64,000 bases of DNA, from the NCBI GenBank assembly GCA_016713425.1, contig JADJPE010000005.1, positions 2,728,001 to 2,792,000 of the forward strand. The letters run 5' to 3'. Numbering within the stretch: position 1 is the stretch's first letter; every line of letters begins with the position of its first letter. The position numbers were made by a program, and so were the translations under genes. The notes under the pieces were generated by a model, which saw only the letters and a program-made list of their open reading frames with translations, was not told the origin of the DNA and did not search any database. Source of the DNA: Deltaproteobacteria bacterium (lineage in GTDB: Bacteria > Myxococcota > Kuafuiibacteriia > Kuafuiibacteriales > Kuafuiibacteriaceae). Shown piece after piece: positions 53,745 through 64,000 of the stretch.

Positions 53745-54953
53745 CTACGGTGCGCAGACGCTGACATTGTCTTCCAGAGCGTAACACTGGAGCGAAGCAT
53801 TGCGGTTGGCGCATGTCGTGGCGTTGTCCGAGCAGTCCAAAACACAGAAAAAAGGTCCTGTTTCGGAGACCCCGACGCAGATCGAGTCGGCGGGGCATGC
53901 GGTTTGGGCGCAGTCCGACGAACACGTGCCCCCGGTCGCCGAGGTCTCGCAGATGCGGTTGGTCGAGTCCTGGCAGGACGCCGCTGTCGTGCAGGCCTTA
54001 CCGGTATCTGTCCAAGTTGGGATTTCGCCGCACACGCCGAGCGTGTCCGTAACGGGCAAACAGGTCATGCCGAGGGTGCCGCAGTAGCCCGGAGGATTCT
54101 GGGCGACGGAACAGATCGCTGCGCATTGTCCGTTCGGATTGGTGGCGGTGGCGCCGAAGCAAACGAGGTTGAGTGTTTGGTTACATTCGTCCGACGTCGC
54201 GTTGCCTTGTGCGTCGAAGGTTCGTTTGCAGGACTCTCCGATCCCCTTTCCGCCTTCATCGGGGGTACAGAGACCGTCAATGCTCGTGCCGCCGTACACA
54301 CATCTCCCGTCGTCGGAGCATTGCCCGGTTGGGCCTTGTGTCCAGTCGCAGGCTTCGATGCAGAGGCCGTCCGTGCAAGTGCCATTGCAAACGGATGCCG
54401 CTGACGGGCTTGCACACTGACCGTTCGGAATCGATGCGCACTCCGAGTCGCTGCTGCACTCCGCGGTGTCGTTGCTGGCGTCGCCCGCGCCCGAATCGAC
54501 GGACGTTCCAGCGTCAGCGCCGGTGTTGCCTCCCGCATCCGGGCCGGGAAGAGGCGCGGCATCTGCAGAACTCCCGCCAGCGTCGCTGCCGAGCGTCAGG
54601 ATGCACGCTTGTTGTGTGGCGCTGTATACGTAGCCCGCTTCGCACAGTGGCGTCCCGGCACTCGTCAAGCAGGAGCACGAGGGCGCGGAGGACATCAGGG
54701 CGTGGACGACGCATTGGTTGGGGTTCGACGCGCAATCGGCGAGTTGAGCGTCGGCGCCGCTGAAGGACGTCCCGCCGTCGCGGCCTCCGGCGCTGTCGTT
54801 CGGATCGTCTTTGCCGCCGCATCCGGAGGCGAGGAGTCCAACGATGCCGACGACGCTCGCTGCGCCGCCGATGTTCGAGACGCCGACAATTCCAGTCAGT
54901 AACCTCGAGAATGTGTTGCGGTGTTGTTTCGACGTTGAGCTCAGCACGATCAC
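53745..54953 (-). CDS. Cys-rich surface lipoprotein
   Basis: This 402-aa protein has a hydrophobic signal and lipobox LLASGC (Cys45), then a Gly/Asp/Ser-rich stretch. After it comes a long body with some 40 cysteines in CxxxC and CxxGxC spacing (CASIPNGQCASPSAASVCNG, CTDGLCIEACDWTQGPTGQC, CAAICSVAQNPPGYCGTLGM). Such proteins, with many disulfides and no enzymatic motif, are common on the surface of myxobacteria and relatives. The role is unknown. From 54954 to 55244 I see no gene. Confidence 0.8.
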   Translation of the reverse strand: MIVLSSTSKQHRNTFSRLLTGIVGVSNIGGAASVVGIVGLLASGCGGKDDPNDSAGGRDGGTSFSGADAQLADCASNPNQCVVHALMSSAPSCSCLTSAGTPLCEAGYVYSATQQACILTLGSDAGGSSADAAPLPGPDAGGNTGADAGTSVDSGAGDASNDTAECSSDSECASIPNGQCASPSAASVCNGTCTDGLCIEACDWTQGPTGQCSDDGRCVYGGTSIDGLCTPDEGGKGIGESCKRTFDAQGNATSDECNQTLNLVCFGATATNPNGQCAAICSVAQNPPGYCGTLGMTCLPVTDTLGVCGEIPTWTDTGKACTTAASCQDSTNRICETSATGGTCSSDCAQTACPADSICVGVSETGPFFCVLDCSDNATTCANRNASLQCYALEDNVSVCAP

Positions 54954-55244
54954 CTAAGGAAAGTATTCCGGGGGACGGGCGTGCTTCGTGGCAACCGCTT
55001 CAACCTTCGCACGCTCCGTCCCTTTGGCTTGCCGACGGTCCATTGATTCGCCGACGCAGCCTTTCCTGCTCACTTTCCAGCTCTCCGTGCGGCGCCGTCG
55101 AACTGCGGGACCTAACGTGTGGTCGCGACGACCATCTTGGTCGAACAACCCATCTCGGAGCTTCCAGAGTTTCCAGAACGTTCGACGGGTTCGGCTTGGC
55201 GGAAGATACGCCCGAGCCTTCGAAATCACTGACCTGATGCTTAT

Positions 55245-55315
55245 AGGCGCAAGTGGCTTTGAACCACTGACCTCTACCGTGTCAAGGTAGCGCTCTACCC
55301 CTGAGCTATGCGCCT
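55245..55315 (-). tRNA. tRNA-Val (GAC)
   Basis: The minus strand folds as a full cloverleaf. The acceptor stem is AGGCGCA with TGCGCCT and the D arm is GCTC..GAGC. The anticodon arm is CTACC-TTGACAC-GGTAG, giving anticodon GAC at 55283-55281. The T arm is AGTGG-TTCAAAG-CCACT. CCA is not encoded. It is a possible integration site for mobile DNA. Confidence 0.95.
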
Positions 55316-55399
55316 TTGACCAAAGATTGCAGCTGCTTAGCGGGTCCGACATTCCCCGTCAAGTGCTTTGGCAGAAATCCAGAACTCGGTATTTGACAT

Positions 55400-55414
55400 T
55401 GAGAATCATAATCA
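55400..55414. promoter_or_regulatory. Candidate Fur box
   Basis: TGAGAATCATAATCA agrees at 12 of 15 positions with the 7-1-7 Fur box TGATAATGATTATCA and is itself a near palindrome. It lies 16 nt upstream of the DUF1111 ATG, where binding of Fe-Fur would block transcription of the operon. Confidence 0.65.
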
Positions 55415-55430
55415 TCTATCCGTGCGGCCG

Positions 55431-56735
55431 ATGCGAAGTGTGCCAGGTTTGTTTGTCGCGAGCGCGACGACGACGGTGGTGTTTGTCGTGGGCTGCGGTG
55501 GGGGAGGAGACGCATCCGTCGACCCGTTGGCCGGGCTGACGGTCGTGCAGGCGTCGAGGAGCGACCTGCCCATTTCCGCGCTGAGCGACGCGTGGCGCGA
55601 ACGCTTTTCGGCGGGTGACGTTCGCTTCGAAGCTGTTCATCGACCAGCGAATGGGCTTGGGCCGGTCTACATCCGTCAAGCTTGTGCAAGCTGTCATGCC
55701 GACGACGGACGCGGCCCCGGCGCGGTGCGAAAGATGAGCGTCGTCGAAGCGGATGGAATCACGATGGCCAGGGACCAAAGTGCCTTGCGCTACGGACACA
55801 CGGTCCGTCCGCAGACGACGGCCACGGAGATTGAGGGCGTCGACGTTCCTGACGACGTCGTTGGCTTGAAAGTGACGACGCGCCTTCCGCCCGCAGTTTT
55901 TGGCCGCGGCTACATCGAGGCGATTGCCGATTCTGAGATCGAGCGTCTCGAGCAGGCCCAGGCCGCGCGTGATGATGGCATCTCGGGGCGAATCAATCGG
56001 GTCCCGTATCAATCGCGCGCCAACGACGACGTCCGATTCCACGCCCATTCGGGGGGTGAGCCAGGACTGATTGGACGCTTTGGTCTGAAAGCCAGGATTG
56101 CCACCATCGACGACTTCACCGCCGATGCCTATCAGGGCGACATGGGGCTCACCTCACCGCTTCGGCCCGATGAGCTGCCGACGCCGAACCCGGTAGAGGA
56201 TGGTCGCCCGGGCGAAGATCTCGATCTCGAAACGGTCAATCTGGTCGCCGACTATGTGCGCCTCCTGGCGATTCCGGAACGAAGCGTCGACAACGCGCTT
56301 GGCGCGGAGGTCGAGCAACGCGAAGCAGTGAAGCGTGACGCCGATGTCGCGTCGCGCGGCCGAGTCTTGTTCGACGATGTGCTCTGCGCCGTCTGTCACG
56401 TCCCATCGCTTCGCACGGCTTCGACGTATCCGATCGAGGCGATCGCGGGACAAGATGTGTTTGTCTTCACCGACCTGTTGCTTCACGACATGGGCGACGA
56501 CCTGAGCGACGGCCTCGTCGAATTCGACGCGTCCGAGCGCGAATGGCGCACGGCGCCTCTGATCGGGCTTCGATTCTCGTCCCGCTATCTCCACGACGGT
56601 CGCGCGGCGACGGTTGATGAGGCCATCCGGATGCACGAAGGCGAAGGATCCGAGGCCAACGAATCGGCTCGACTTTATGCCGCACTTCCAGACGACGATC
56701 GCGCCCGCCTCCTCGCGTTCGTCGAAGGACTTTGA
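55431..56735 (+). CDS. Di-heme DUF1111 protein (thiol oxidoreductase-like), lipoprotein
   Basis: This 434-aa lipoprotein has lipobox VVGC (Cys22) and two heme c motifs: CASCH at about residues 85-89 and CAVCH at about 319-323. The fold follows DUF1111 (GLGPVYIRQACASCHADDGR, LTSPLRPDELPTPN, LLHDMGDDLSDGL, TAPLIGLRFSSRYLHDGRA). Members resemble di-heme peroxidases. In Pseudomonas they occur in Fur-controlled iron operons with imelysin proteins. I chose the ATG at 55431, which starts the signal peptide, over 55368. It is first in the operon behind the Fur box. Confidence 0.88.
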   Translation: MRSVPGLFVASATTTVVFVVGCGGGGDASVDPLAGLTVVQASRSDLPISALSDAWRERFSAGDVRFEAVHRPANGLGPVYIRQACASCHADDGRGPGAVRKMSVVEADGITMARDQSALRYGHTVRPQTTATEIEGVDVPDDVVGLKVTTRLPPAVFGRGYIEAIADSEIERLEQAQAARDDGISGRINRVPYQSRANDDVRFHAHSGGEPGLIGRFGLKARIATIDDFTADAYQGDMGLTSPLRPDELPTPNPVEDGRPGEDLDLETVNLVADYVRLLAIPERSVDNALGAEVEQREAVKRDADVASRGRVLFDDVLCAVCHVPSLRTASTYPIEAIAGQDVFVFTDLLLHDMGDDLSDGLVEFDASEREWRTAPLIGLRFSSRYLHDGRAATVDEAIRMHEGEGSEANESARLYAALPDDDRARLLAFVEGL

Positions 56736-56765
56736 ACGCATGCGCTTGAGAGGAAATTCATCACG

Positions 56766-57848
56766 ATGATCAAGAAGATTACTATGCGACGGATCGAAAC
56801 GACGGCTTTGTGTCCGATGGCCTGGGTGGCTACGGGGGCCATGGTGGTGGGCTTTTCGGTGGCCGCTTGCGGGGGTGGGGATGATGAGGCCTCGAATCCC
56901 GAGGCTCAAGCCATCCTTTCCGTCAAGACATACGTTGCGTCGGAACTTGACAAGCTGGTCAGCGCCAGCGCCGAGATTGAGGCCCTGGCGCCGACACCCG
57001 ATGTGGATGGTTGGGCGATGGAATCCGACGCCGACGCCGTCCTCGATATGCGCGCAGCGTGGCGTAATGTTCGAGCGCCATACGAGCGCGTCGAAGGTGC
57101 CATCGCGGTGCTTTTTCCCAACCTCGATGCGTCGACCGATGAGCGCTACGATGGGTTCATCGAGTTCGACGTCGATGACAACTTGTTCGATGATCAAGGT
57201 GTCACCGGAGTACACGCGATCGAGCGAATTCTCTGGGCCGACGAGCATCCGCCCCACGTCGTCCAGTTCGAGTCGGTGCTCCCCAACTATCGAGAGGCAC
57301 GATTCCCGTCGAACGAGGCAGAGTCTTCGGATTTCAAGACCAAGCTGGCGCGTCGACTCGTAGTCGACACGACGACGATGCGGGATTCATTCCGACCGCT
57401 TGCGCTCGACGCCGCCGCGGCCTTTCGTGGTGTCATCGGTTCGGTCGAAGAACAGTTCGAGAAGGTGAGCCTCGCAGCGAGCGGTGAGGATGAGTCCCGC
57501 TACGCCCAGTTTACGCTGGGCGACATGCGGAACAACTTGGAGGGTGGGCAAGCGATCTTCTCGGCGTTCAAGCCTTGGCTCCAGACGAGCACCGAGGGCG
57601 CGCAGATCGCGGTTGAGATCGATCGTGGCTTTGCTGAATTGCGCGCCGTTTATGATGCGCTTCCGGGCGATGCCTTGCCTGCGGTGCCGACCACCTGGAA
57701 CCCGGATTCGCCTTCATCCGAAGATCTCGCCACCGCCTACGGACAGCTTTGGCATCGGCTGTCGGTGGAGTCGGACCCCGATGAATCGGGATCGTTGGTT
57801 TCGACGATGCTCACCGCCGCCGAACGGCTCGGTCTTCCTCAGATCTAG
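56766..57848 (+). CDS. Imelysin/EfeO-like periplasmic iron-binding lipoprotein
   Basis: This 360-aa lipoprotein (lipobox VAAC, Cys35) has an imelysin domain with the GxHxxE metal motif GVHAIERILWAD (Gly148, His150, Glu153). It also has the conserved core YDGFIEFDVDDNLFDDQG and the end LGDMRNNLEGGQAIFSAFKP. Imelysins bind iron or other metals for uptake. It starts 30 nt after the DUF1111 stop and belongs to the same operon, consistent with control by the Fur box. Confidence 0.9.
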   Translation: MIKKITMRRIETTALCPMAWVATGAMVVGFSVAACGGGDDEASNPEAQAILSVKTYVASELDKLVSASAEIEALAPTPDVDGWAMESDADAVLDMRAAWRNVRAPYERVEGAIAVLFPNLDASTDERYDGFIEFDVDDNLFDDQGVTGVHAIERILWADEHPPHVVQFESVLPNYREARFPSNEAESSDFKTKLARRLVVDTTTMRDSFRPLALDAAAAFRGVIGSVEEQFEKVSLAASGEDESRYAQFTLGDMRNNLEGGQAIFSAFKPWLQTSTEGAQIAVEIDRGFAELRAVYDALPGDALPAVPTTWNPDSPSSEDLATAYGQLWHRLSVESDPDESGSLVSTMLTAAERLGLPQI

Positions 57849-57917
57849 AGAGCTTCGATCCAAGGACGTGACGGACGCGACGTACGTGATGACGGACGTG
57901 AGTTTGGGGAGGACGCG

Positions 57918-58659
57918 GTGAACTTCCAGATCTTGCGGAGAACGACGCGTGCGGCGACGCGTGCGGCGTCTTCTCCCACCGGGCGACGCTTCGCGTGGGC
58001 ACCTGCGCGTTCGCGACCGAGTGCGAGCGCGAGTGCGAGTGCCAGTGCGAGTGCCAGTGCGAGTGCCCGTGCGAGTGCCCGTGCGAGTGCCCGTGCGAGT
58101 GCCCGTGCGCGTCGGCTTGCGAACACCGTCGTGATAGCGATTGCGGCCGGAGTCGCTGGTTCTTCGACGGCGTGCCTCGATCATGATCTGGTCGATGCGA
58201 CCGCTTCGGAGGCACCGTTCATTGCGCTTCAGCGAGACTTCTCCGGCTACCGTGACTGGGTGACCTTTGATCTCGGCGTGCGAGCCCATGCCGGGCTCGA
58301 AGGGGCGACGCGCGTGTACTGCAATCGCATTCCGCCACCTGGGCTCTCGCGTTTTCCAAACGGGACGATCATCGTCAAGACGCTCGAGGGTGGCGAGCCG
58401 TCGACTTGGCCGGTTCATGCGATGGTCAAGCGCGGGGGCGGCTTCAATGCTCAAGGTGCCTTCGAGTGGGAGTTTTTCGATCTTCAACTCAGCGCAGGCG
58501 GCGTCCCAGTGATTGTCTGGCGAGGCGAAGGGCCTCCGTCTGGTCATCAATATCAGGTGACCCCCGGGACCGACGCGGCGGCCGAAGGCGTTGATGACTG
58601 TAGTGGGTGCCATAAGACGGAGACGAACGATGCTGTGCTCACCGAGGACTTAGATCTCG

Positions 58660-58670
<11 letters not shown>
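57918..58670 (+). CDS. Cytochrome P460-like c-type heme lipoprotein
   Basis: This 250-aa protein starts at GTG with GGAGG 6 nt ahead. Residues about 34-66 are a low-complexity run of Ser-Ala and Arg-Ala pairs. A membrane segment (LANTVVIAIAAGVAGSST) and lipobox TAC follow. The rest matches the P460 pattern: FSGYRDWV, FPNGTIIVKTLEGG, MVKRGGGFNAQGAFEWEFF, and heme motif CSGCHKTETNDAVLTED near residue 228. P460 cytochromes can oxidise or bind small nitrogen compounds. Here the context points to electron transfer in iron uptake. It overlaps the porin gene by 11 nt. Confidence 0.78.
58019..58109. repeat. Hexanucleotide microsatellite (GAGTGC-type) in the P460 gene
   Basis: About fifteen units of GAGTGC, CAGTGC or CGTGC-type hexamers encode (Ser-Ala)n then (Arg-Ala-Ser-Ala)n just before the membrane segment. 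Confidence 0.88.
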
Positions 58671-60255
<1,585 letters not shown>

Positions 60256-60319
60256 TCGGGGTCCGTCCGTTCCGATGCGGGTACCACCGTGACGCCCGAA
60301 GTCCGAAGTCCGAAGTGCG

Positions 60320-62041
60320 TTGTCCTGCCTGACCGGACCGTGTATGCCGTTCGACCTCATGCGGCGGGGACACTTATCTGCGGTCGTGATGATGGTGCAT
60401 TTGAGCGCTTGCGCTTCGGTCTCGCCCGAACCGCACACGCACACGCACACGCACACGCAAGCTCAAACGCAAACGCGAGCGGGATCGGGCGTTGAAGGTG
60501 CGCGGCGCTATCTTCGCGACGCGGGGCTGGATGAGACCGAGGCGTTGATCAGATTGCTGGTCCGATTTCCGACGGTCCGTGACACTGCGCTTGGCGCGGC
60601 GGCGCCGAACGAGCCCGCCTTTCGCGAGATGGCTGCGTTCTTAAAAAGCTGGTCGGAGGATGCGGGGCTGACGTTCAACGCCGTCGACGGCAATGAGGTC
60701 TGGGAGATCTCTTTTGGTGAAGGGACGCCCGAGTTGGCGTTTGTCATGCACGCCGATGTGGTGCCGCCCGGAGACGCGTCGGGGTGGACGACGTCGCCTT
60801 ATGAAGCGACGCGGGTCGGCGAACGAATCTACGGACGCGGCACTGAAGATGACAAGGGCGCGATCGCAGCGCTTCTCGTGGTCATGCGCACGCTGAAGCG
60901 GTTTGGGGTCACGCCAGGGCGACGAGTCGTCGCAGTTCTCGGCACCGGTGAGGAATCTGATTGGTCCGGCATGAAGCGCTACGCAAGCCAGATGTCGGAT
61001 TCGACCGACGTGATCTCCGTCGACGCCGGATTTCCGGTGGTCTTCGGAGAGAACGGATTCGTGGCTTGGAAGCTCCGTATGCCGACCGTGCTCGAGGGTC
61101 CAGATGATGCGCACTGCCTCCGAGCCGTGAATGTGAGCGGCGGTGAGTTCCTGACCCAAGTGCCGGGCGAGGCGTGGCTGGACATTGAGTCGAACATGGC
61201 TGCGGATCGCGCATTCGATGTTCACGCGGCTGTCGAGTCTGCTGTGAGCGCCGAGCGCGGTGCGCGCGGCGAGATGTTTGGGGTCGAGGTCGAACGTCGC
61301 GATGGCGTAGTCAGGATCGTCGCGCGCGGGAAGGCCGTGCACTCGTCGATCCCTGAAGAAGGTCACAATGCGCTTTGGCCGCTCTCACGTGTTGCCGGTC
61401 GGCTTCCTCTTTGTCGGGGCGGAATCGAGCGGATGATGACGCTCGTGCGTGACTTCTTCGACGGCGACGACTTCGGTGTTCGGCTTGGTGTTGCGTATGC
61501 GGATCCGATGATGGGGCGCTTGGTTGTTGCGCCCACGGTGCTTCGTTTCGTGGACGACCATGTCGAGCTCGCCATCAACATGCGAAGGCCCGCGGGCCGA
61601 ACGGATGAGGCCTTTCATTCGATGCTCGATGCCGCGCTGGCGAAGGTTCGGTCGAGTGTCGATCCTGCGCTCGAAGAGATGAGCGAGCGATATGTTGGGA
61701 CGCCGCACGTCGCGGATCATGAGAGCCATCTCGTACACACGCTGCTCGATGTTTACCGAGAGCTTTCGGGTGATCGGGCTGCGCGGCCCATCTCGATTCG
61801 GGGCGGAACCTACGCGCGATTGTTCAAGGGCGCGGTAAATTTCGGGCCTTCAGTGCCGGAACTCCCGTACCGCGGTCATGCGCCCGACGAGTACATCGAG
61901 CGTTCGTCGCTTTCGCTGATCAGTCGCGGCCTGTTCGAGGCGATCGTTCGCCTCTCGGGCCCTAAGACTCGAATTGATGAGCTCGACGACACGGCCGGGG
62001 GATCGAGTCAACCGTCGTTTGGAAGGAGCTTGAGGCGATAG
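60320..62041 (+). CDS. M20-family metallopeptidase lipoprotein (PepV-like dipeptidase)
   Basis: This protein of up to 573 aa has a signal and lipobox HLSAC. A (His-Thr)n/(Gln-Thr)n linker encoded by CACACG-like hexamers (60431-60480) follows. The zinc peptidase domain has FVMHADVVPPGDASGWTTSP (about residue 144), GRGTEDDKGAIAALL (about 173) and GTGEESDWSG (about 206), the metal and catalytic residues of M20 dipeptidases. The real start may be one of the internal ATGs (60344 or 60362). The stop overlaps the kinase gene tail to tail by 34 bp. Likely role is turnover of small peptides in the periplasm. Confidence 0.85.
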   Translation: MSCLTGPCMPFDLMRRGHLSAVVMMVHLSACASVSPEPHTHTHTHTQAQTQTRAGSGVEGARRYLRDAGLDETEALIRLLVRFPTVRDTALGAAAPNEPAFREMAAFLKSWSEDAGLTFNAVDGNEVWEISFGEGTPELAFVMHADVVPPGDASGWTTSPYEATRVGERIYGRGTEDDKGAIAALLVVMRTLKRFGVTPGRRVVAVLGTGEESDWSGMKRYASQMSDSTDVISVDAGFPVVFGENGFVAWKLRMPTVLEGPDDAHCLRAVNVSGGEFLTQVPGEAWLDIESNMAADRAFDVHAAVESAVSAERGARGEMFGVEVERRDGVVRIVARGKAVHSSIPEEGHNALWPLSRVAGRLPLCRGGIERMMTLVRDFFDGDDFGVRLGVAYADPMMGRLVVAPTVLRFVDDHVELAINMRRPAGRTDEAFHSMLDAALAKVRSSVDPALEEMSERYVGTPHVADHESHLVHTLLDVYRELSGDRAARPISIRGGTYARLFKGAVNFGPSVPELPYRGHAPDEYIERSSLSLISRGLFEAIVRLSGPKTRIDELDDTAGGSSQPSFGRSLRR

Positions 62042-64000
62042 GTCGTGACGCGGTTGGGTTCGACCTTCAAGTTTGCCACGCGACGTTTCCCCTGCTCGGC
62101 ATTGACTGCTTCGATCGTGACGCACCCCGAGGGCATCTTGAAATTTGCGAGCGGCGTCGAGCCAATCTTCTTGCCGCGCCAGAAGATCTCCGAGTACGGC
62201 GTCGAGTCGATCGTTACGAAACCGGGCGGCACATCATCGCGCGTCGCGCATCCTGCGCTCCCGGAATTTCCGGTGCTCCCGGTGTTACGCGAGCCGATCG
62301 TACGTTGGGGCGTTCCTTGACGGGACGAAGTGGTGCGTCCCGGCCGCGTTGTCTGGGTCGTGGCGGGGGGCGTGGAGGTCGGTGAGAACTTCACGCATGT
62401 GACGGCAACGCGCGTGAGCGCATTCGGCACGATGACCGCCTTCTCGGGATTGCTTTCGCACTTCAGTCCTTCCGCCTTCACTTGGACGGTTGGGGTCGAG
62501 TTGCCTGGGCGTTCGAGTTGGAGCTGCGGTTGATCGCCCACTTTGTTTCCGTCGACCCAGATCTCGATCGATTGCCCCTGAGCGCCTTGCACCTCAACGA
62601 GCATCGTCCCTGGAAACGCTTCCAGCGCTGGTTGTATCCGCTGTCCGTCGGTTTGATCGTTGAGCTCGATGGTGGTCTCGAATGGTCTGAAGCCTTCCTT
62701 CGCCAGCTTGATTCGGTAGGTTCGACCGTAATGCAACGACGTGACATCGCTGGGCGTCTTCGCGTTGGTTCCGTCGGCCAGCCGCATCGTTTCGCCGTCT
62801 AGGTAGATCGTTGCGCCGGGGGGTGAAGATTCGAGGACGATGCTGCCGGTCCGGTTCGTCTCGACGATCGACGGTGCACGCGTCGGGTCGGTGACCGAGG
62901 TGGCGTCGGAGGGCCAGAAGCGGATCAAGATCACGAGCGCCACCACGATCACCGCAAGTGCACCCGCGATGACGAGCCGGACAACGGTTGTGTTCGGATC
63001 GGGAAGGGTGCCTGGCGGATAGATATCCGAGGGGTAGTTTCCGACGCCTCCGTAGGCCCCAGAGATGCCGCTCGCACCCGAAACACCCGCGTACGGGTGG
63101 GATGGGTGCCCCGTTGGCGTCATCCCCGCCATGGCGAGCGCCTGCATGTTCGCCGCCGCTTGACCCGATGGATCTTCGCCTGGAGCGGGCTGAGAAGCGT
63201 TCGGATATGGGTACGGCAGAGGATATGCGGGTGTATGATTTGGCGCTGCGCCGGCCGGCAGGCCCGTGATCACCGGCGTCGTTGCGGGGTCGTCGCGTTG
63301 GCGTCGCGCGAGCTGGCTCGGCGGCAATCCGTGCACGACGCGCCGCTTGAGAGGCGCGGTCTCGTCGGAAGCACCGCCGGCGAAGGCTTGCTCGGTGGCT
63401 TCTTCGGATGCGAAGACCTGCTCGAAATCTTCGCGGGATGCGATCTCGCGCAAGCGTCGCTTTTCTTCGATCTTGTCCTCGAAGAGGTCGCGCATATAGC
63501 TCGCGATGTCACCGTTGGTGGCGTGCGCCTCCCCCTGAAGGTAATCCTCGATCGCGATCTGCATCTCTTGTGCAGTCTGAAAGCGCGCGGCCACATCTTT
63601 TTCGAGCGCCCGCATGATGATCGCTTCGAGCCGACGTGGGATCCCTTGCGTGACCTCCGAGGGTGGGATCACGGTTCGCTTCGTGATCATCTCGAGGATC
63701 ATGAGCTCCGAGTCGTGCTTGAAGAGACGCTTTCCGGTGCAGAGCTCGTAGAGCAAGATGCCGAGCGCGAAGATGTCGGACCGCATGTCGACGCGCGCGC
63801 CCAGGCATTGTTCCGGGCTCATGTAGCTGAACTTGCCTTTGAGCATGCCCGTCTTGGTTTGTTCGCTCTTACTGGCCGCCTTTGCGATCCCGAAGTCGAC
63901 GACCTTCACTTCGCCCTCGTAGGTCACGAGGATGTTCTGGGGTGAAATGTCTCGGTGGACGATTTCGAGGGCGCGTCCATCGGTGCCGCGAAGATGGTGG
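62008..64000 (-). CDS. Ser/Thr protein kinase with PEGA domains, N-terminus beyond the window
   Basis: The visible 664 residues begin in the kinase domain: IVHRDISPQNILV (catalytic loop, HRD and Asn), VVDFGIAKA (DFG), and MSPEQCLGARVDMRSDIFAL. A Pro/Gly/Ala-rich linker follows, then one membrane helix (VIAGALAVIVVALVILIRFW). A periplasmic PEGA domain comes next (SIVLESSPPGATIYLDGETM, THGRTYRIKL-type end) and further beta repeats lead to a C-terminal PEGA-like piece (GSTPLANFKMPSGCVTIEAV). This is the usual layout of myxobacterial Pkn kinases. It probably senses an envelope signal. The ATP-binding lobe lies off the right edge. Confidence 0.93.
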   Translation of the reverse strand, partial: HHLRGTDGRALEIVHRDISPQNILVTYEGEVKVVDFGIAKAASKSEQTKTGMLKGKFSYMSPEQCLGARVDMRSDIFALGILLYELCTGKRLFKHDSELMILEMITKRTVIPPSEVTQGIPRRLEAIIMRALEKDVAARFQTAQEMQIAIEDYLQGEAHATNGDIASYMRDLFEDKIEEKRRLREIASREDFEQVFASEEATEQAFAGGASDETAPLKRRVVHGLPPSQLARRQRDDPATTPVITGLPAGAAPNHTPAYPLPYPYPNASQPAPGEDPSGQAAANMQALAMAGMTPTGHPSHPYAGVSGASGISGAYGGVGNYPSDIYPPGTLPDPNTTVVRLVIAGALAVIVVALVILIRFWPSDATSVTDPTRAPSIVETNRTGSIVLESSPPGATIYLDGETMRLADGTNAKTPSDVTSLHYGRTYRIKLAKEGFRPFETTIELNDQTDGQRIQPALEAFPGTMLVEVQGAQGQSIEIWVDGNKVGDQPQLQLERPGNSTPTVQVKAEGLKCESNPEKAVIVPNALTRVAVTCVKFSPTSTPPATTQTTRPGRTTSSRQGTPQRTIGSRNTGSTGNSGSAGCATRDDVPPGFVTIDSTPYSEIFWRGKKIGSTPLANFKMPSGCVTIEAVNAEQGKRRVANLKVEPNRVTTYRLKLLPNDG

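Overview
The window reads as chromosomal DNA of a high-GC, Gram-negative deltaproteobacterium of the myxobacterial kind. This is an inference from gene content: a Ser/Thr kinase with PEGA domains, a Cys-rich surface lipoprotein, a sigma-54 enhancer-binding regulator, lipoproteins with low-complexity linkers, and TolC, OmpA and porin-type envelope genes. No rRNA is present to confirm it. One tRNA gene (Val, anticodon GAC) is present.

Layout. (1) 1-14602: a type I BREX phage-defence operon, brxA(partial)-brxB-brxC-pglX-pglZ-brxL, all on +. A reverse transcriptase gene starts 27 nt after brxL and is cut at codon 302. (2) 14603-19532: copy 1 of a 4.93-kb direct repeat. It holds an IS91-type transposase, IS3-type remnants, GFA and DUF3024 genes, an integrase remnant, GlsB, a LEA-like protein and a truncated DUF4398 gene. 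An 80-bp extra IS91 piece and a cut DUF2231 gene follow. (3) 19903-23165: a membrane LuxR-type regulator and a block with hemerythrin, RIC di-iron repair protein, two membrane proteins and a cytochrome c', which looks like a nitrosative-stress set. (4) 23254-28297: a TetR-controlled MacAB/DevBCA-like ABC efflux operon with TolC and a clear palindromic operator. (5) 28695-29613: a transposase remnant and a broken nikR. (6) 29711-34638: copy 2 of the repeat, which runs without a break into its probable native context. (7) 34738-47284: an envelope and protein-quality stress island (DUF4398 lipoproteins, DUF2934, pirin, ftsH, hflC, hflK, OmpA-like lipoprotein, TM-helix channel, HMA-like protein). 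At its edge is a V4R/XylR-type sigma-54 activator, and several genes have -24/-12 promoter matches. (8) 48194-54953: a helically phased repeat array, a putative zinc protease, an 868-aa repeat lipoprotein, a degenerate receiver protein and a Cys-rich lipoprotein. (9) 55245-62041: tRNA-Val, then a Fur-box-led operon of DUF1111 di-heme protein, imelysin, P460-like cytochrome and porin, likely for iron acquisition, then an M20 peptidase. (10) 62008-64000: a Ser/Thr kinase running off the window on the minus strand.

The most interesting points are the BREX-linked reverse transcriptase destroyed by a mobile unit, the IS91-driven one-ended duplication of stress genes, the predicted sigma-54 stress regulon, the Fur-box iron operon, and a 21/22-bp phased repeat array. 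Six genes carry single-base frameshifts. Between the two repeat copies all four length differences lie in homopolymer runs, so several of these breaks may be residual sequencing errors rather than real mutations.
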